A stretch of 51,975 bases of DNA, taken from the NCBI GenBank assembly GCA_030692925.1, contig JAUYBY010000057.1, positions 1 through 51,975 on the forward strand, written 5' to 3'. Under the pieces are notes generated by a model. It did not search any database. It was not told the origin of the DNA and saw nothing but the letters and a program-made list of their open reading frames with translations. Shown piece after piece: positions 16,475 through 24,524 of the stretch (its first letter is position 1; every line of letters begins with the position of its first letter). Made by a program: the position numbers and the translations under genes. The stretch comes from Candidatus Zixiibacteriota bacterium (GTDB lineage Bacteria; Zixibacteria; MSB-5A5; RBG-16-43-9).

Positions 16475-18172
16475 TTATTTGCTTCCCGACTTAAAATCAG
16501 ATTCTATTTTTTTCTCAATGGATTCCTTATCGCCTTTAAAGATTTTCTCCAAAAAGGATGGGCCTTTGGTATAAGGCTTTTCATCATCTTTGGCTAAAGC
16601 CCGCATGCAACCCCAGCAACTATCTTTACAAATCGGAGGTGGACCCCCTTTCATAAGGTAACTTATCAGGTAAACTACATCCGAGACACTTACCTTACAA
16701 TCGCCGTTCGCATCCCCCTTCCACAAAGGGTCAGGCGGAGGACCTCCTTTAAAAAAATAATTCACCAGGTAAACCACATCTGCAACCGTGACGTTTCCAT
16801 CGGTATTGGCATCGCCTGCGATATTCGGAAACCGGATAGTGAAATCATAACTGCTTACATCTGTTGCGGTATTGTCCACACAATCGTGAGCAACGACTTT
16901 CACTCTGCATTTATTTGAAGCTGGTCCAGTGACTTTCCAGGCTACCCCTGCGTAATCTTTTCTTGGGATACCAGTGAAAAGCCTTTCTGGATACCCGCCA
17001 TTCCCGCTATTCCTATCCAGAAAAACATCAATAAGAGTGATCGTATCAACGCCGATAGAGGTTTGCGACCAAAGCGCATTCCAGATAATTACACCAGTAT
17101 CCCCAACAATCCATAAATCTCCGCCATCTGGCGTGAAAAGATTAGCGTAATAGGGACCGCCTTTGTAATACGCAATATAGGTATGAGTGGCTTCGCCTGC
17201 AGGTACAACTATTATCCAAAGAGGAGAGGGATATGTATACCCGGTCTCTACTTCGAGCCAGTGATGTGGTTCGCAATAATATCCACCCAAATACTGATAA
17301 TCTGCCTGTAAAGTATGCTGCTCGAATTGGGCCCAGGAAGTGACAAAAGGCGAGCCTCTGATTTCACCATCTACTCTTAGCTGTCCCCCATCACCGTTAA
17401 GCCATTTAGTTTTCACCGTAACAATCCCTGCACCCTGCCAGTAGCTCCTCCAAGCATAATAGAGGCCGGAGGCCTCGTCTGAAATGTGTACGCTATTGGC
17501 GTCAAAAAGAGATTCTTCCCATTCGTCATTATTTATGTTCGATGCTTCAGACAATACTGATACCATGGTGCTGTAGCGAAGCACATCATAACAAGTGTTG
17601 CATTCAAGGATACCCCTGTCTTTACAGTCAGGTGCGGGCCCGCATTTTGAGCTACAACCATCAGCATAATGAAAATAGTTTTGCACCCAAAAAAGAGTCT
17701 TCTTCGCCAAGAGCGAATCGGTATCTCTGTCCGGGAAAGGATCAACTGGCGTCTTTGGGGCGTTACAATAAAAAGCCATTGTCCTCTGGAATTGACCGGG
17801 TAGGAGTCCTTGGTGGTGGATAGAGATATACCAGTCTGCCAGTGAATCATTCGCCATCTGAGCTCTCTCTACCGTAGAGATATCAGTGGTATCTGTTTCA
17901 CGGGTCATTACCATAGGAAAATTTGGGAAAAAGCCTATTCTCCATCTTAACTCTCTAGCAACTTCTAAGTTAATCCATTGTTCAGTTAAATGTAAGTATG
18001 GGCCCATTGCACCATTGTGACCATTTTTACCTCCGCCGTTTTCCCAGTATTTTCCTGCGTCGGGTCCACCATGCCCTGGGTCTATACAGATAATATACTG
18101 GGCGAAGGAATTAATCTCCAATAATAATGCAATAACAAGAACTAAACCGGCAATTAATTTATTGCTCTTCAT
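16475..18172 (-). CDS. Secreted N-acetylmuramoyl-L-alanine amidase-like protein with C-terminal dockerin
   Basis: The protein has 565 residues with a signal peptide (about 1-24, ending SFAQ). 'YIICIDPGHGGPDAG' at residues 26-40 is the zinc-binding start of amidase_3 domains. 'EQWINLEVARELRWRI' supplies the conserved Glu region and 'SIHHQG' the later His. Residues about 450-521 are a type I dockerin: two calcium-loop repeats, 'GDANTDGNVTVADVVYLVNYFF' and 'GDANGDCKVSVSDVVYLISYLM', each followed by KGGPPP. A lysine-rich tail of 44 residues follows. The amidase would cleave peptidoglycan side chains. The dockerin could attach to a cohesin, but no cohesin is seen here. Confidence 0.8.
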   Translation of the reverse strand: MKSNKLIAGLVLVIALLLEINSFAQYIICIDPGHGGPDAGKYWENGGGKNGHNGAMGPYLHLTEQWINLEVARELRWRIGFFPNFPMVMTRETDTTDISTVERAQMANDSLADWYISIHHQGLLPGQFQRTMAFYCNAPKTPVDPFPDRDTDSLLAKKTLFWVQNYFHYADGCSSKCGPAPDCKDRGILECNTCYDVLRYSTMVSVLSEASNINNDEWEESLFDANSVHISDEASGLYYAWRSYWQGAGIVTVKTKWLNGDGGQLRVDGEIRGSPFVTSWAQFEQHTLQADYQYLGGYYCEPHHWLEVETGYTYPSPLWIIVVPAGEATHTYIAYYKGGPYYANLFTPDGGDLWIVGDTGVIIWNALWSQTSIGVDTITLIDVFLDRNSGNGGYPERLFTGIPRKDYAGVAWKVTGPASNKCRVKVVAHDCVDNTATDVSSYDFTIRFPNIAGDANTDGNVTVADVVYLVNYFFKGGPPPDPLWKGDANGDCKVSVSDVVYLISYLMKGGPPPICKDSCWGCMRALAKDDEKPYTKGPSFLEKIFKGDKESIEKKIESDFKSGSK

Positions 18173-18195
18173 TGTTCACCCCCATAAGTGAAAGT

Positions 18196-19239
18196 TTATT
18201 TTAATCTCATAATAAATACTTCCAAATTCTCCCACTTCGGGTCTCTTGTCCAATAAGCTATCTTAGTCCCATCTGGAGACCAGACGGGGTCGTGCTCAAG
18301 CTCATCCGGCGTATCCGTAAGTTGAATTTTGCCACTACCATCCACATTTATTAGGTATATTTCAGAGGCAAGAACATAATGCCCGTCTTCCTTTGTATCG
18401 AAATATACAATTTTCTTACTATCTGGTGCCCAGTTACCTGTTCTCCCTTCACTCAAAATAAGCCCCGTTCCCAAATTGGCCATTTCATTACCGGTGCTGT
18501 CAAATACAATTATTTCACCTCTGGAGTTCTTTCCTATGAATTTAAGACCATCTGGTGCGAGCTGAACAAACCTGTATTCTTTATCAGTTATTCTCTTCTT
18601 AATGTCCCTGTCTGCACTAACTAACCAAACTCCCTTTTCACCTTTAATTCCTGCAACAATCATCTGTTTTATGGCCTCTACTGATTTTAATCTTCCATTT
18701 CTTATTACTTTGAAAAATGGCCCGCCTCTGAGAGCATGTAAATCTTCATAATAACCTACTGAGCCATCTTTCAAGACAATGAACTTACTTGGTTTATCAG
18801 GGGCTGGATCTTCAAATGTAGGATGGGTTTCCCTAATCATCTCTATTTTACCGTCCAGGCTTGCTTTTTTCAGTCTGGTGGTTACTGTCTTTCTGCCTTT
18901 TATCCTACCATATTCCCATTCGCAAACTACTAACTCACTATCGCTCAGCCACTCATAATTCTTGACCTTAAGCGGGGCAATCTTTTTTATTTCTCCTTTT
19001 CCAGACGAGTCTGTTACACAAATTCCCTCCGCACAAAGAAAAGCCAGTTTAGTTCCATCCGGGGACCACTTGGGTGAACTCCCCTTGCCCACTAAAATAA
19101 TCTCAAAATGAGTTACCGGGACGGGAGTTTCTGCAGTTTCCTCTGTTTTCTTAGCTTGCTGGCTCTGTACTACTACATATACTAAAGCTAAAAGCAAAGC
19201 TACTCCAATTAAAGCTAAGACAAGCTTCTTGTTATTCAT
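18196..19239 (-). CDS. Membrane-anchored beta-propeller protein (TolB/PD40-like repeats)
   Basis: The protein has 347 residues. An N-terminal helix (about 5-25, LVLALIGVALLLALVYVVV) anchors an extracytoplasmic domain. Repeated 'SPDGTKLAFL', 'APDSKKIVYF' and 'WSPDGTKIAYW' are PD40/TolB-type WD40-like blades. The function is unknown; such propellers often bind proteins or act as scaffolds. It is transcribed before the amidase gene with 23 bases between them, so they are probably one unit, expressed from the promoter at 19285-19312. AAAGGAGAG precedes the ATG. Confidence 0.75.
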   Translation of the reverse strand: MNNKKLVLALIGVALLLALVYVVVQSQQAKKTEETAETPVPVTHFEIILVGKGSSPKWSPDGTKLAFLCAEGICVTDSSGKGEIKKIAPLKVKNYEWLSDSELVVCEWEYGRIKGRKTVTTRLKKASLDGKIEMIRETHPTFEDPAPDKPSKFIVLKDGSVGYYEDLHALRGGPFFKVIRNGRLKSVEAIKQMIVAGIKGEKGVWLVSADRDIKKRITDKEYRFVQLAPDGLKFIGKNSRGEIIVFDSTGNEMANLGTGLILSEGRTGNWAPDSKKIVYFDTKEDGHYVLASEIYLINVDGSGKIQLTDTPDELEHDPVWSPDGTKIAYWTRDPKWENLEVFIMRLK

Positions 19240-19284
19240 ATTTCTCTCCTTTCGGAAAAAGTTGGATTGTATATTTACTCTATA

Positions 19285-19312
19285 TATATAATTCTATATT
19301 AGTCGTTGTCAA
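19285..19312 (-). promoter_or_regulatory. Candidate sigma70 promoter for the propeller-amidase unit
   Basis: On the minus strand, TTGACA (19312-19307) is followed after 16 bases by TATATA (19290-19285), in an A/T-rich stretch 46 bases upstream of the start codon. Confidence 0.55.
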
Positions 19313-19446
19313 ATACTTTATTATCTTTTGAGGAAAAAAATCTAGATCGGTTCAGGAATGTCCTTTACAGAGCCTTCCTATTGTCAACCGGGCAATGAAC
19401 AGAATACTGATATCTTCTTTAGCCTTAAAAAACTCCTCAATTCCTC

Positions 19447-19474
19447 TTGACAAACCCCAATTTACTCCTATTTT
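19447..19474 (+). promoter_or_regulatory. Candidate promoter for the pth-rpsF-ssb-rpsR-rplI operon
   Basis: TTGACA (19447-19452) lies 16 bases before TATTTT (19469-19474), about 70 bases upstream of pth. The -35 matches consensus fully and the -10 only four of six. Confidence 0.4.
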
Positions 19475-19540
19475 ATAGTCTACCAGAATTTGTGGTATTT
19501 TATTTTTTGTGCCTTTTACATTAGATTTTGTATTTAAGAG

Positions 19541-20134
19541 ATGGTGAGATTGGTAGTGGGATTAGGCAATCCGGGTAGAAGTTACCAGAAGACCAGGCAC
19601 AACTTAGGCTACCGGGTAGTTAACCTCTTAGCAGAAAAACATAAGACGAAGTTCAAAGGAGGAAAGGGAGAGTATCTTTATTGCCGGGTTGTAGTTGAGG
19701 GAAGAAAAGTCTACCTTTTAAAGCCTTTGACCTTTATGAACGCAAGCGGTCAGGCGGTATTTGACTCCTTGAGATTTTTCAACTTGACTCCGCTTGAGCT
19801 TTTTGTTATATGTGATGATGTTAACTTGCCCTTTGGCAGTTTAAGGATAAGGGAAAAGGGGAGCGATGGAGGACATAAAGGGCTAAGGTCGATAATTTAT
19901 CAACTGGGAACTGAGGAGTTTCCCCGGCTGAGGTTAGGGATAGGTCCAGCTGCTGAAGGAATCGATTTAGAGGATTTCGTCTTACAAAGGTTTGAAAAAG
20001 AAGAAGGAAAAAACGTAGAAGAGTTAATTCAAAGGGGGTCACAAGCAGTAGAAAGTTCGATAATTTTAGGCGTAAGAGAAAGTATGAACAGGTTTAATAA
20101 GGATTTTGACAGAAGCATATCAGAAGGACTTTAA
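19541..20134 (+). CDS. pth: Peptidyl-tRNA hydrolase
   Basis: The protein has 197 residues. 'VVGLGNPGRSYQKTRHNLGYRVV' is the Pth N-terminus with catalytic H20. 'KPLTFMNASGQAV' and 'CDDVNLPFGSLRIREKGSDGGHKGLRSI' carry the other active-site residues. It recycles tRNA from prematurely released peptidyl-tRNA. It is first in the ribosomal-protein run, 11 bases before rpsF, whose Shine-Dalgarno starts at its stop. Confidence 0.95.
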   Translation: MVRLVVGLGNPGRSYQKTRHNLGYRVVNLLAEKHKTKFKGGKGEYLYCRVVVEGRKVYLLKPLTFMNASGQAVFDSLRFFNLTPLELFVICDDVNLPFGSLRIREKGSDGGHKGLRSIIYQLGTEEFPRLRLGIGPAAEGIDLEDFVLQRFEKEEGKNVEELIQRGSQAVESSIILGVRESMNRFNKDFDRSISEGL

Positions 20135-20145
20135 GGAGGTGAGAT

Positions 20146-20499
20146 TTGAGAAAGTACGAGACTGCATTTATCTTGGATCCGGGCCTGGATGAGGCGACCC
20201 TGGATAAAGAGGTGAAAAAGGTAGAAGAGCTGATTGAGAATAATAAAGGCAAAATCATCCAGACCGACCGCTGGGGTTTAAGGAAACTTACTTACCACAT
20301 CAGGAAAAAGCTGGAAGGGTATTATGTAATAACCCATTTCGAGGGTCCTACAGCTCTTATCCGCGAGCTTGACCGCCATTACAAGCTGGACGAGAACGTT
20401 CTTAGGTTTTTAAGCGTGGTCAAAGTGGAAAAAAAGCCTTCGGAAAAAGATAAGGAGCTTTCCTCCGCTGAAGGTAGTAAAGAGAAGACAAAAATCTAA
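20146..20499 (+). CDS. rpsF: 30S ribosomal protein S6
   Basis: The protein has 117 residues. 'YETAFILDPGLDEATLDKEVKKV' and 'DRWGLRKLTYHIRKKLEGYYVI' are typical of S6, which pairs with S18 in the 30S platform. The start is TTG at 20146, preceded by a strong AAGGAGG with five-base spacing; no in-frame ATG offers a better fit. The C-terminus has an unstructured K/E-rich tail of about 20 residues. Confidence 0.95.
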   Translation: MRKYETAFILDPGLDEATLDKEVKKVEELIENNKGKIIQTDRWGLRKLTYHIRKKLEGYYVITHFEGPTALIRELDRHYKLDENVLRFLSVVKVEKKPSEKDKELSSAEGSKEKTKI

Positions 20500-20532
20500 G
20501 CTTTTGGACCGGAGAATAGAGGAGGTTATCAG

Positions 20533-20976
20533 ATGTCCAATACCAGGCTTCCCCATCTGAACAGGGTTTTGATCGTGGGGAATTTAACCCGGGACCCGGA
20601 ACTGCGCTACACGTCGACTGGAGTACCGGTGGCTAATTTCAAGATCGCCTCTAATAAAAAATATAAAGACGATTTGGGCAACAGCAAGGAGGATGTCTGT
20701 TTCATAGGAATTGTGGCTTGGCAGAAGTTAGCTGAAAGCTGTAGTAGATTTTTAAAAAAGGGGAGTGCGGTTTTAGTGGAAGGGGAGCTGAGGAGCAGAT
20801 TCAAAGAGAACGAGGATGGCACCAAAAGGAATTTAATCGAGATCCGGGCTTTCCAGGTTCAGTTTCTGGATAAGAAAACGGAGACTGTACAAGTGGGGGA
20901 AACCACTTTCCCTGATTTTAAGTTTCCAGGAGAGGATAACCTATCCGGACTGGGAAGCACCCTGGATAACCTGTAA
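20533..20976 (+). CDS. ssb: Single-stranded DNA-binding protein
   Basis: The protein has 147 residues. '[33 protein letters not shown]' is the SSB OB-fold start, and '[35 protein letters not shown]' completes it. The C-terminal tail ends STLDNL, which lacks the usual DDDIPF-type acidic tip. That tip binds partner proteins in many bacteria, so its absence is notable. It sits between rpsF and rpsR in the standard order. Confidence 0.93.
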   Translation: MSNTRLPHLNRVLIVGNLTRDPELRYTSTGVPVANFKIASNKKYKDDLGNSKEDVCFIGIVAWQKLAESCSRFLKKGSAVLVEGELRSRFKENEDGTKRNLIEIRAFQVQFLDKKTETVQVGETTFPDFKFPGEDNLSGLGSTLDNL

Positions 20977-20996
20977 AAGGAGGAAAAACTAAAAGT

Positions 20997-21233
20997 ATGT
21001 TTGACGATCTGGAAAGAAAAAGAAAGAAGACCTGTCGCTTTTGCGAGGACAAGTCGAAGGTAATCGACTACAAAGATGAAAGGCTGTTAAGAAGATTTAT
21101 CACCGATCGGGGAAAGATAATTCCCAAGCGGATAACCGGGAACTGTGCAGGGCATCAGAGGGAGATAACTATAGCAATAAAGCGTGCCCGGCATATAGCC
21201 CTTCTTCCTTTCACCACCGAGATCTATAGATAA
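20997..21233 (+). CDS. rpsR: 30S ribosomal protein S18 (zinc-ribbon form)
   Basis: The protein has 78 residues. '[19 protein letters not shown]' and '[26 protein letters not shown]' are S18 hallmarks. The CxxC and the later C-AGH suggest the C+ zinc-binding form of this protein. GGAGG lies before ATG 20997. It forms a pair with S6 at the 30S platform. Confidence 0.95.
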   Translation: MFDDLERKRKKTCRFCEDKSKVIDYKDERLLRRFITDRGKIIPKRITGNCAGHQREITIAIKRARHIALLPFTTEIYR

Positions 21234-21247
21234 AAAGGCTGGAAAAA

Positions 21248-21700
21248 ATGAAGATAATCTTGAAAGAGGATTTGGAGAGTTTGGGAAAATGCGGGGAGGT
21301 CATCCAGGTAAAGGATGGCTATGCCCGGAACTACCTCTTCCCCAAAAACTTAGCTATCCCGGCTACCAAAGGGAACTTAAGCTCAATTGAGGAGATCACC
21401 CGGCAGAAAAAGTTCCGGGACGAGAAAAAGAAAAAAGGGGAGGAAAAGCTCAAATCTGACCTGGAGAAAATCTCCATAACCGCAGAGGTTAAAGTAGGGG
21501 AGGAAGACAGGGTTTTCGGCTCAGTCACCTCTCAGAACATAGCAGAGCTTTTGAAAGAGCAGGGGTTTGAGATCGATAAAAGAAGAATAGACTTGGAGGA
21601 GCCGATTAAAGCTCTGGGAGTCTACACGGTTCCGGTAAAGATTCACGGGGACGTAGTGGCGAATTTAAAGCTCTGGGTAGTCAAGAAAAGCGAGGAATAG
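21248..21700 (+). CDS. rplI: 50S ribosomal protein L9
   Basis: The protein has 150 residues. 'MKIILKEDLESLGKCGEVIQVKDGYARNYLFPKNLAIPAT' is the L9 N-terminal domain, then a long charged helix (K/E-rich, about 45-75), and a C-terminal domain with 'VFGSVTSQNIAELLKEQG'. It binds 23S rRNA. It is the last ribosomal gene of the operon; a family B repeat follows 31 bases after its stop. Confidence 0.96.
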   Translation: MKIILKEDLESLGKCGEVIQVKDGYARNYLFPKNLAIPATKGNLSSIEEITRQKKFRDEKKKKGEEKLKSDLEKISITAEVKVGEEDRVFGSVTSQNIAELLKEQGFEIDKRRIDLEEPIKALGVYTVPVKIHGDVVANLKLWVVKKSEE

Positions 21701-21730
21701 CTCTGACAAAGTACTTTTAGGAGGGATTTT

Positions 21731-21819
21731 TGGAGTGCGAACCTTTAGGTTTGCCTGAATAAATTATCAAAATTTTCAGGGAAAGGAAAGTTATCCCGCC
21801 ATCGGCGGGATACACTCCA
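21731..21819. repeat. Dispersed repeat, family B, with CCCGCC palindrome
   Basis: The outer ends TGGAGTGCGAA and ATACACTCCA are inverted. Inside are AACCTTTAGGTTTG and a palindrome ATCCCGCCATCGGCGGGAT (about 21793-21811). It separates rplI from the bifunctional-nuclease gene. The remaining bases of the gap are plain A/T-rich sequence. Confidence 0.7.
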
Positions 21820-21885
21820 GATTTTTCCTTAAAAAATTTGAATTCAGAAACCACTGAGGATTATTTTGAGGGACAATAAATCGAT

Positions 21886-22371
21886 ATGAGAGAGGTAAAG
21901 ATTAACGGTTTAGCCTTGGATATGACTACCAACTCTCCGGTTATCATCCTGGCTCCTCTGGATTCAGAGGAGCTTCTTCTTCCTATCTGGATAGGTCATT
22001 TTGAAGCCTGGGCAATCGGTATGGAGCTTTCCGGGCTTTCCTCCAACCGTCCGCTGACGCATGATCTTTTGAAGTCTTCCATCGAGTCCTTAGGCGGCAA
22101 AATCCTCAAAGTTGAGGTAACCAAACTGGTCAACCAGACTTTTTATGCCACAATCTATGTGGAGATGGACAGCACGATAAAGGAGATAGATGCCCGCCCG
22201 TCTGACTCTATTGCCTTGGCCTTAAAAGCCAAAGTGAAAATCTACGTGGCGGATGAGCTTTTCCAGATGAAAAAAGGGGACGGGAAAACTCCCGGTGTAA
22301 CTGATGCGGAATCTTTAAGGGAAAGGCTGAGAAGGATTAATCCGGAAGATTTTGGAAGATATTCCCTTTAA
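21886..22371 (+). CDS. Bifunctional nuclease family protein (BFN/DUF151)
   Basis: The protein has 161 residues. 'PVIILAPLDSEELLLPIWIGHFEAWAI' and 'IDARPSDSIALALKAKVKIYVADEL' are the two conserved parts of the BFN domain. Members are small soluble proteins named for nuclease activity in plants; bacterial functions are mostly unproven. It is 35 bases before larE and may share its transcript. Confidence 0.9.
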   Translation: MREVKINGLALDMTTNSPVIILAPLDSEELLLPIWIGHFEAWAIGMELSGLSSNRPLTHDLLKSSIESLGGKILKVEVTKLVNQTFYATIYVEMDSTIKEIDARPSDSIALALKAKVKIYVADELFQMKKGDGKTPGVTDAESLRERLRRINPEDFGRYSL

Positions 22372-22406
22372 AACTTTTTTATTTTATCCTCACGGGGTTC
22401 TTCTTT

Positions 22407-23231
22407 ATGAAATCGACTCAACTAAAATTCAAATCCTTAAAGAAATCCCTTAAGAAAATGGGAAAGGTTTTGATCGCCTTTTCCGGGGGCGTTGATTCTT
22501 CTTTTTTATTGAAAGTGGCCCTGGATACTCTGGGAAAGGAAAATGTTCTGGCAGTGACTGCTGATTCAGAAACCTATCCTCATACAGAGCTTAAGGAAGC
22601 TTCTGACCTGGCAAGAGATTTAGGTTTAGATGGAAGACACAGGATAATCAAGACCTCTGAGTTTAAAATTAAGAAATTTTCAGAAAACCCGCCAGACAGG
22701 TGCTACTATTGCAAATTAGAGCTTTTCTCTAAATTGAAAAGAATCGCCAGAGAAAATAAAATCACTTATGTTTTAGATGGCTCAAATTACTCAGACCGGG
22801 ACGATTTCAGACCTGGCAGAAAAGCCATAAAAAAGTTGAAAGTGAGAAGCCCGCTTCTGGAATCGGAGCTTACTAAAGAGGAGATAAGAGCACTTTCTAA
22901 AAAGCTAAATCTTCCGACCTGGAACAAGCCAGCTTTTGCCTGTTTATCCTCCAGGATACCTTATGGTGAGAACATCACTCTCGAAAAGCTGAACCGGATT
23001 GAGAAAGCTGAGGAGTACTTGAGAAGCTCAGGCTTCAAACAGCTAAGGGTGAGGGATCATCAGGGCATTGCCCGGATCGAATTGGAAGCAAAAGAGCTGA
23101 AGAAATTGATGAATCGGAATTTGAGAAAAAAAGTGTATCAGAAACTAAAAGGTTTAGGGTTTTCCTATGTAACCTTGGACCTTTTAGGTTATAGAACCGG
23201 AAGTATGAACGAGGTTTTAAAGAGGAAATAA
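22407..23231 (+). CDS. larE: ATP-dependent sacrificial sulfur transferase LarE-like
   Basis: The protein has 274 residues. 'VLIAFSGGVDSSFLLKVALDTLG' is the PP-loop pyrophosphatase motif, and 'CYYCK' (C99, C102) follows. 'PAFACLSSRIPYG' places Cys179 at the site equivalent to the sulfur-donating cysteine known from LarE. LarE makes the thio-groups of the nickel-pincer nucleotide cofactor for lactate racemase and related enzymes. No larB, larC or larA is in this window. A nickel/cobalt-transporter-like gene lies 13 kb downstream. Confidence 0.85.
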   Translation: MKSTQLKFKSLKKSLKKMGKVLIAFSGGVDSSFLLKVALDTLGKENVLAVTADSETYPHTELKEASDLARDLGLDGRHRIIKTSEFKIKKFSENPPDRCYYCKLELFSKLKRIARENKITYVLDGSNYSDRDDFRPGRKAIKKLKVRSPLLESELTKEEIRALSKKLNLPTWNKPAFACLSSRIPYGENITLEKLNRIEKAEEYLRSSGFKQLRVRDHQGIARIELEAKELKKLMNRNLRKKVYQKLKGLGFSYVTLDLLGYRTGSMNEVLKRK

Positions 23232-23234
23232 GTC

Positions 23235-23453
23235 TTGGAGGAAAAAGAAAAAAGAGTAGCTTTAAAGATATTTTTTGACGGCAAATGGAAAGAGATAACT
23301 TATGAGGAGCTTTGTTTATCCAATAATTTAGCCCAGGAGGCTCTGGTGACCCTTCTGGTCAAAAAGAAATTAATCGACCCCAAAGAGCTTATGGAGATGA
23401 TCGCCAAGATAAGGAAGGAAAGATACAGAACCCCGGAGGATAGAAAAGAATAG
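23235..23453 (+). CDS. Small unknown protein of 72 residues
   Basis: I do not recognise a family. The start is TTG 23235, three bases after larE, and no earlier in-frame ATG exists; the next Met is at residue 52. The sequence is highly charged (e.g. EEKEKRVALK at the start) and looks helical and soluble, with no membrane segment. The end runs into the next gene with zero-base spacing (TAG then ATG). It probably belongs to the larE transcript, but it could be unrelated to the LarE function. Confidence 0.6.
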   Translation: MEEKEKRVALKIFFDGKWKEITYEELCLSNNLAQEALVTLLVKKKLIDPKELMEMIAKIRKERYRTPEDRKE

Positions 23454-23909
23454 ATGGAAACAGTCGATAACAGCTTTACGACGCCTACGGCGGGTTTGAC
23501 TCCCCGTAGGGAAGTTTTAAAATGGATTGACCACCCTTTGAAGAAAAGCGGGAAAAACCTTCTGATAGTTGTGCTTTTTCTCATGGTTGCGCCGGCTGTG
23601 GTTTTTTTCTCGACCAAAAGTCTTCTTTTCCTCTTCCTTTCGATTGTTTTTCTGCTGGGGTCACTTTCCACTTTCTTTTTACCCACCAGTTATGAGCTGT
23701 CAGAGAATTGCATAAAGGTGAAATTCTTTTTCAATACCCGAAAGATGGAATGGGGAAAATATCGCAGTTTTTACGTGGACAAAAACGGGGTTTTGCTTTC
23801 CCCTTTTGAAAAACCGTCCAGATTGGAGAATTTTCGCGGAATATATATAAGGTTTAATCAGAATAAAGATGAAGTTGTGGATTTCATTAAACAGAGGATA
23901 AAAAGCTAA
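23454..23909 (+). CDS. Membrane protein with two helices and a PH-like domain
   Basis: The protein has 151 residues. Two hydrophobic helices lie around residues 35-55 and 58-80. A soluble tail of about 70 residues contains 'YELSENCIKVKFFFNTRKMEWGKYRSFYVDKNGVLL', which looks like a bacterial PH-like beta-domain. GGAGGA occurs about 13 bases upstream, inside the previous gene. The early coding bases (about 23481-23511) contain a palindromic stretch CCTACGGCGG...CCCCGTAGG that resembles repeat sequence, so the N-terminus may have been reshaped. Function unknown. Confidence 0.65.
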   Translation: METVDNSFTTPTAGLTPRREVLKWIDHPLKKSGKNLLIVVLFLMVAPAVVFFSTKSLLFLFLSIVFLLGSLSTFFLPTSYELSENCIKVKFFFNTRKMEWGKYRSFYVDKNGVLLSPFEKPSRLENFRGIYIRFNQNKDEVVDFIKQRIKS

Positions 23910-24323
23910 ATGTCTTTCAGACACATCTTCTCCACCCAGCCCAAAGGAGCTAAAGAAACCGAAAAAGGGCTAACCCCTGAACAGCAGGAGATACTGGATA
24001 AGATCGCCAAGAAAGTGGTCTTATGGAAGATGTCTACGCCGGCGATACTGTTTTTAGAATCAGTAAAGCCTTTGAATTATATCGGCTCCCAGATGATGGT
24101 TTTCTTCGAGCCTTTTGTGCAGACCCTTTTCTCCTGGAAAGATTATGATGAGTTCAGAAAGATAATGGAAGAGCGGGAAAACGTCGAAAGGCTAATTCAG
24201 GCAATCGAAAAATTCGACGCTGAGGCTTTAACTAAGGAAAAAGAAGATAAAAAAAGAAGGAAAGAGGACCGGAAAACCAAAGGTAGAAGGACTTTGTGGC
24301 AGGTGATTACCGGGAGGGAATAA
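23910..24323 (+). CDS. Unknown protein with charged C-terminal tail, 137 residues
   Basis: The start ATG abuts the previous stop directly. The middle has 'TPAILFLESVKPLNYIGSQMMVFFEPFVQTLF', a mildly hydrophobic helix-rich segment, then an E/K-rich helix ending in a K/R tail (EDKKRRKEDRKTKGRR). I do not recognise the family. Its pattern suggests a peripheral membrane protein that works with the preceding membrane gene. The four genes from larE to here are spaced by zero to three bases. Confidence 0.6.
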   Translation: MSFRHIFSTQPKGAKETEKGLTPEQQEILDKIAKKVVLWKMSTPAILFLESVKPLNYIGSQMMVFFEPFVQTLFSWKDYDEFRKIMEERENVERLIQAIEKFDAEALTKEKEDKKRRKEDRKTKGRRTLWQVITGRE

Positions 24324-24330
24324 AGAGTAT

Positions 24331-24503
24331 TGGAGTGTAAACCTTTCCTACGGATCCGCTTCTCGGATAGGTTTACCTGATTTGGAGTGCATCCAAATGG
24401 ATGCCCTTGTGCTGTCGGGTCCCCTGACCCGACAGGGAATTTGTGGAGTGCGAACCTTTAGGTTTGCCAAAAACAAAAGGTAAAGCTGAAGCTTTACAAT
24501 CCA
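24331..24503. repeat. Compound repeat: two family B copies around a GTCGGG hairpin
   Basis: The first family B half starts TGGAGTGTAAA at 24331 and has an insertion (TCCTACGGATCCGC...CGGAT) at the AACCTT|AGGTTT tip. It is followed by TGGAGTGCATCC and then a CTGTCGGGTCCCCTGACC-type hairpin (about 24411-24435). Next comes a second copy starting TGGAGTGCGAACCTT near 24443 and ending with the AAAGCTGAAGCTTTA hairpin and TCCAG at about 24504. A Shine-Dalgarno for the next gene follows. Confidence 0.65.
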
Positions 24504-24524
24504 GTAAAGTCATAAAGGAGTTCT

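Larger units (their letters stand above)
19240..19540. other. Divergent intergenic region (301 bases)
   Basis: This gap separates divergent genes. It holds the minus-strand promoter at 19285-19312 and a plus-strand candidate at 19447-19474, and otherwise A/T-rich sequence. I see no repeat of the families found elsewhere, no tRNA and no small ORF of note. Confidence 0.6.

Noticed and set aside
16370-16597. Open frame of 75 codons after the PorV-like gene
   Set aside because: It crosses hairpins and overlaps the end of the amidase gene on the other strand; no start signal or family resemblance.
19240-19540. Possible tRNA or small RNA in the divergent gap
   Set aside because: No cloverleaf-like arm pairs, no GTTCRANNC-type T-loop and no terminator were found; only promoter-like boxes.
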